Assembly (NCBI RefSeq): GCF_039544005.1 | Contig: NZ_BAABKV010000001.1 | Span: forward strand, 4,030,001 to 4,094,000 | Length of the DNA: 64,000 nucleotides | Source: Kitasatospora paranensis | GTDB taxonomy: Bacteria; Actinomycetota; Actinomycetes; Streptomycetales; Streptomycetaceae | Reading direction: 5' to 3' | Shown: positions 63,299-64,000 of the stretch, in pieces | Layout of the letters: each line of letters opens with the position of its first letter | Position numbering within the stretch: position 1 is the stretch's first letter | Program-made: the position numbers and the translations under genes | The notes under the pieces: generated by a model | The model's input: the letters and a program-made list of their open reading frames with translations, nothing else | Databases searched by the model: none | What the model was told of the DNA's origin: nothing

Positions 63299-64000
63299 TC
63301 AGAGCGCGCAGCCCTCGGTGTCCACCCGTGCGGTGGCGTTCGCCCCTTGGGCGGCGTCGTCGCGCACCTCGGCCGCCGTGAGCACGTAACCGGTGTCCGA
63401 GCTGTCCAGGGACTTCGCGAAGACCACCCCGTACACGTCGCCGGACGGCGTGAGCAGCGGGCCGCCGCTGTTGCCCTGGCGGACCAGCGAGCGGACGGAG
63501 TAGACGTCGCGGACGACTTGGCCGCGGTGGTAGATGTCGGGCCCGTTGGCCTGGATCCGGCCGCGGATGCGGGCGGGCTGCACGTTGAAGGCGCCGTTCT
63601 CCGGGAAGCCGGCGACGATGGCGCTGTCGTTGGTGCGGGCGTCGCCGGCGAAGGCGAGCGGCGGGGCGTCGAGCTTCGGTACGTCCAGCACGGCGATGTC
63701 GCGCTGCCAGTCGTAGCGGACGACAGTGGCGTCGTAGAGGCGTCCCGTCCCGCCGATCTGGACGGTCGGCTCGTCGACGCCGCCGACCACGTGGGCGTTG
63801 GTCATCACCCGGTGCGGGGCGAAGACGAAGCCGCTGCCCTCCAGGGTCTTGCCGCAGGAGGTCGCGGTGCCGACCACCTTGACCAGGCTCTGCCGGGCGC
63901 GCTGCACGGCCGGGCTCCCGGCGAGGGCCGGGTCCGGCGGGTCGACCTCGGTGATCGGCTCGCGCTCGAAGGGGTTGAAGACCTGCGGGAAGCCGTTGCG
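63299..64000 (-). CDS. MarP-type periplasmic serine protease, C-terminal part (N-terminus beyond window)
   Basis: The visible 233 residues are the trypsin-like domain of a MarP (Rv3671c-like) protease. Catalytic residues are His in MTNAHVVGG, Asp in RDIAVLDVP and Ser in RQGNSGGPLL. FNPFEREPITEVDPPDP, where the window cuts in, is the linker after the expected CvpA-like membrane domain. A Cys pair (SCGKTLEG, TEGCAL) could form the redox-sensitive disulfide known in the mycobacterial enzyme. In that organism MarP supports acid resistance. The gene continues past 64000. Confidence 0.9.
   Translation of the reverse strand, partial: RNGFPQVFNPFEREPITEVDPPDPALAGSPAVQRARQSLVKVVGTATSCGKTLEGSGFVFAPHRVMTNAHVVGGVDEPTVQIGGTGRLYDATVVRYDWQRDIAVLDVPKLDAPPLAFAGDARTNDSAIVAGFPENGAFNVQPARIRGRIQANGPDIYHRGQVVRDVYSVRSLVRQGNSGGPLLTPSGDVYGVVFAKSLDSSDTGYVLTAAEVRDDAAQGANATARVDTEGCAL

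Overview
The window is very GC-rich, with strong G/C bias at third codon positions, GTG/TTG starts and frequent GTGA/ATGA stop-start overlaps. It carries bldG with its anti-sigma partner, a membrane-fused thymidylate kinase, a Lys-tailed topA and an orphan Tad/Ssd cluster. That points to a streptomycete (Streptomyces or Kitasatospora). From about 20.6 kb onward the gene order recalls the chromosomal core of Streptomyces coelicolor around topA, tmk, holB, bldG, ssd and acs, as remembered and not searched.

Region 1 (1-16.8 kb) is accessory and metabolic. An AraC regulator diverges from a quinone-oxidoreductase-type enzyme. A complete, self-contained hydroxamate siderophore locus of the desferrioxamine type follows. 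Leftward run two permeases, an ATPase, a leaderless penicillin-acylase homologue and a second GNAT acyltransferase. Rightward run desE (receptor lipoprotein) and desF (ferric-siderophore reductase), then desA-desB-desC-desD and an MFS exporter. Two near-consensus DmdR/IdeR iron boxes control the divergent uptake genes and desA. Lysine is decarboxylated, hydroxylated, acylated and condensed three-fold, the product is exported, and the ferric complex is retrieved and reduced.

Region 2 (16.8-20.7 kb) has two adjacent 23S rRNA methyltransferases that look like AviRb and AviRa, the avilamycin-type orthosomycin self-resistance pair, with no antibiotic biosynthesis genes beside them. A hydrolase/TetR divergent pair with two palindromic operators and a tRNA-Thr(CGT) follow.

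Region 3 (20.8-39.4 kb) is core-like: LysE exporter, two secreted or membrane hydrolases, holB, an acyltransferase, tmk, topA, small lipoproteins, a methyltransferase, an anti-sigma factor and bldG.

Region 4 (39.6-50.1 kb) has a DEAD/H-box helicase convergent with a Tad-type cluster (tadZ/ssd, tadA, small membrane protein, tadB, tadC, Flp-like DUF4244, tadE, tadG-like), then a HAD phosphatase. Region 5 (50.1-64 kb) has a degenerate Fic-like protein, a CooC/ParA-like ATPase, a SulP transporter fused to a beta-carbonic anhydrase, a YiiX-type papain-like protein, acetyl-CoA synthetase, NhaA, a holin-like protein, an epoxide-hydrolase-like protein, a YdjM-type membrane protein and a MarP-type protease cut by the window end.

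At least 19 sites break otherwise intact conserved genes, nearly all explained by one (sometimes two) missing C/G in a short C/G run. The likeliest cause is uncorrected homopolymer error in the assembly, so these genes are annotated as whole loci with the break marked.
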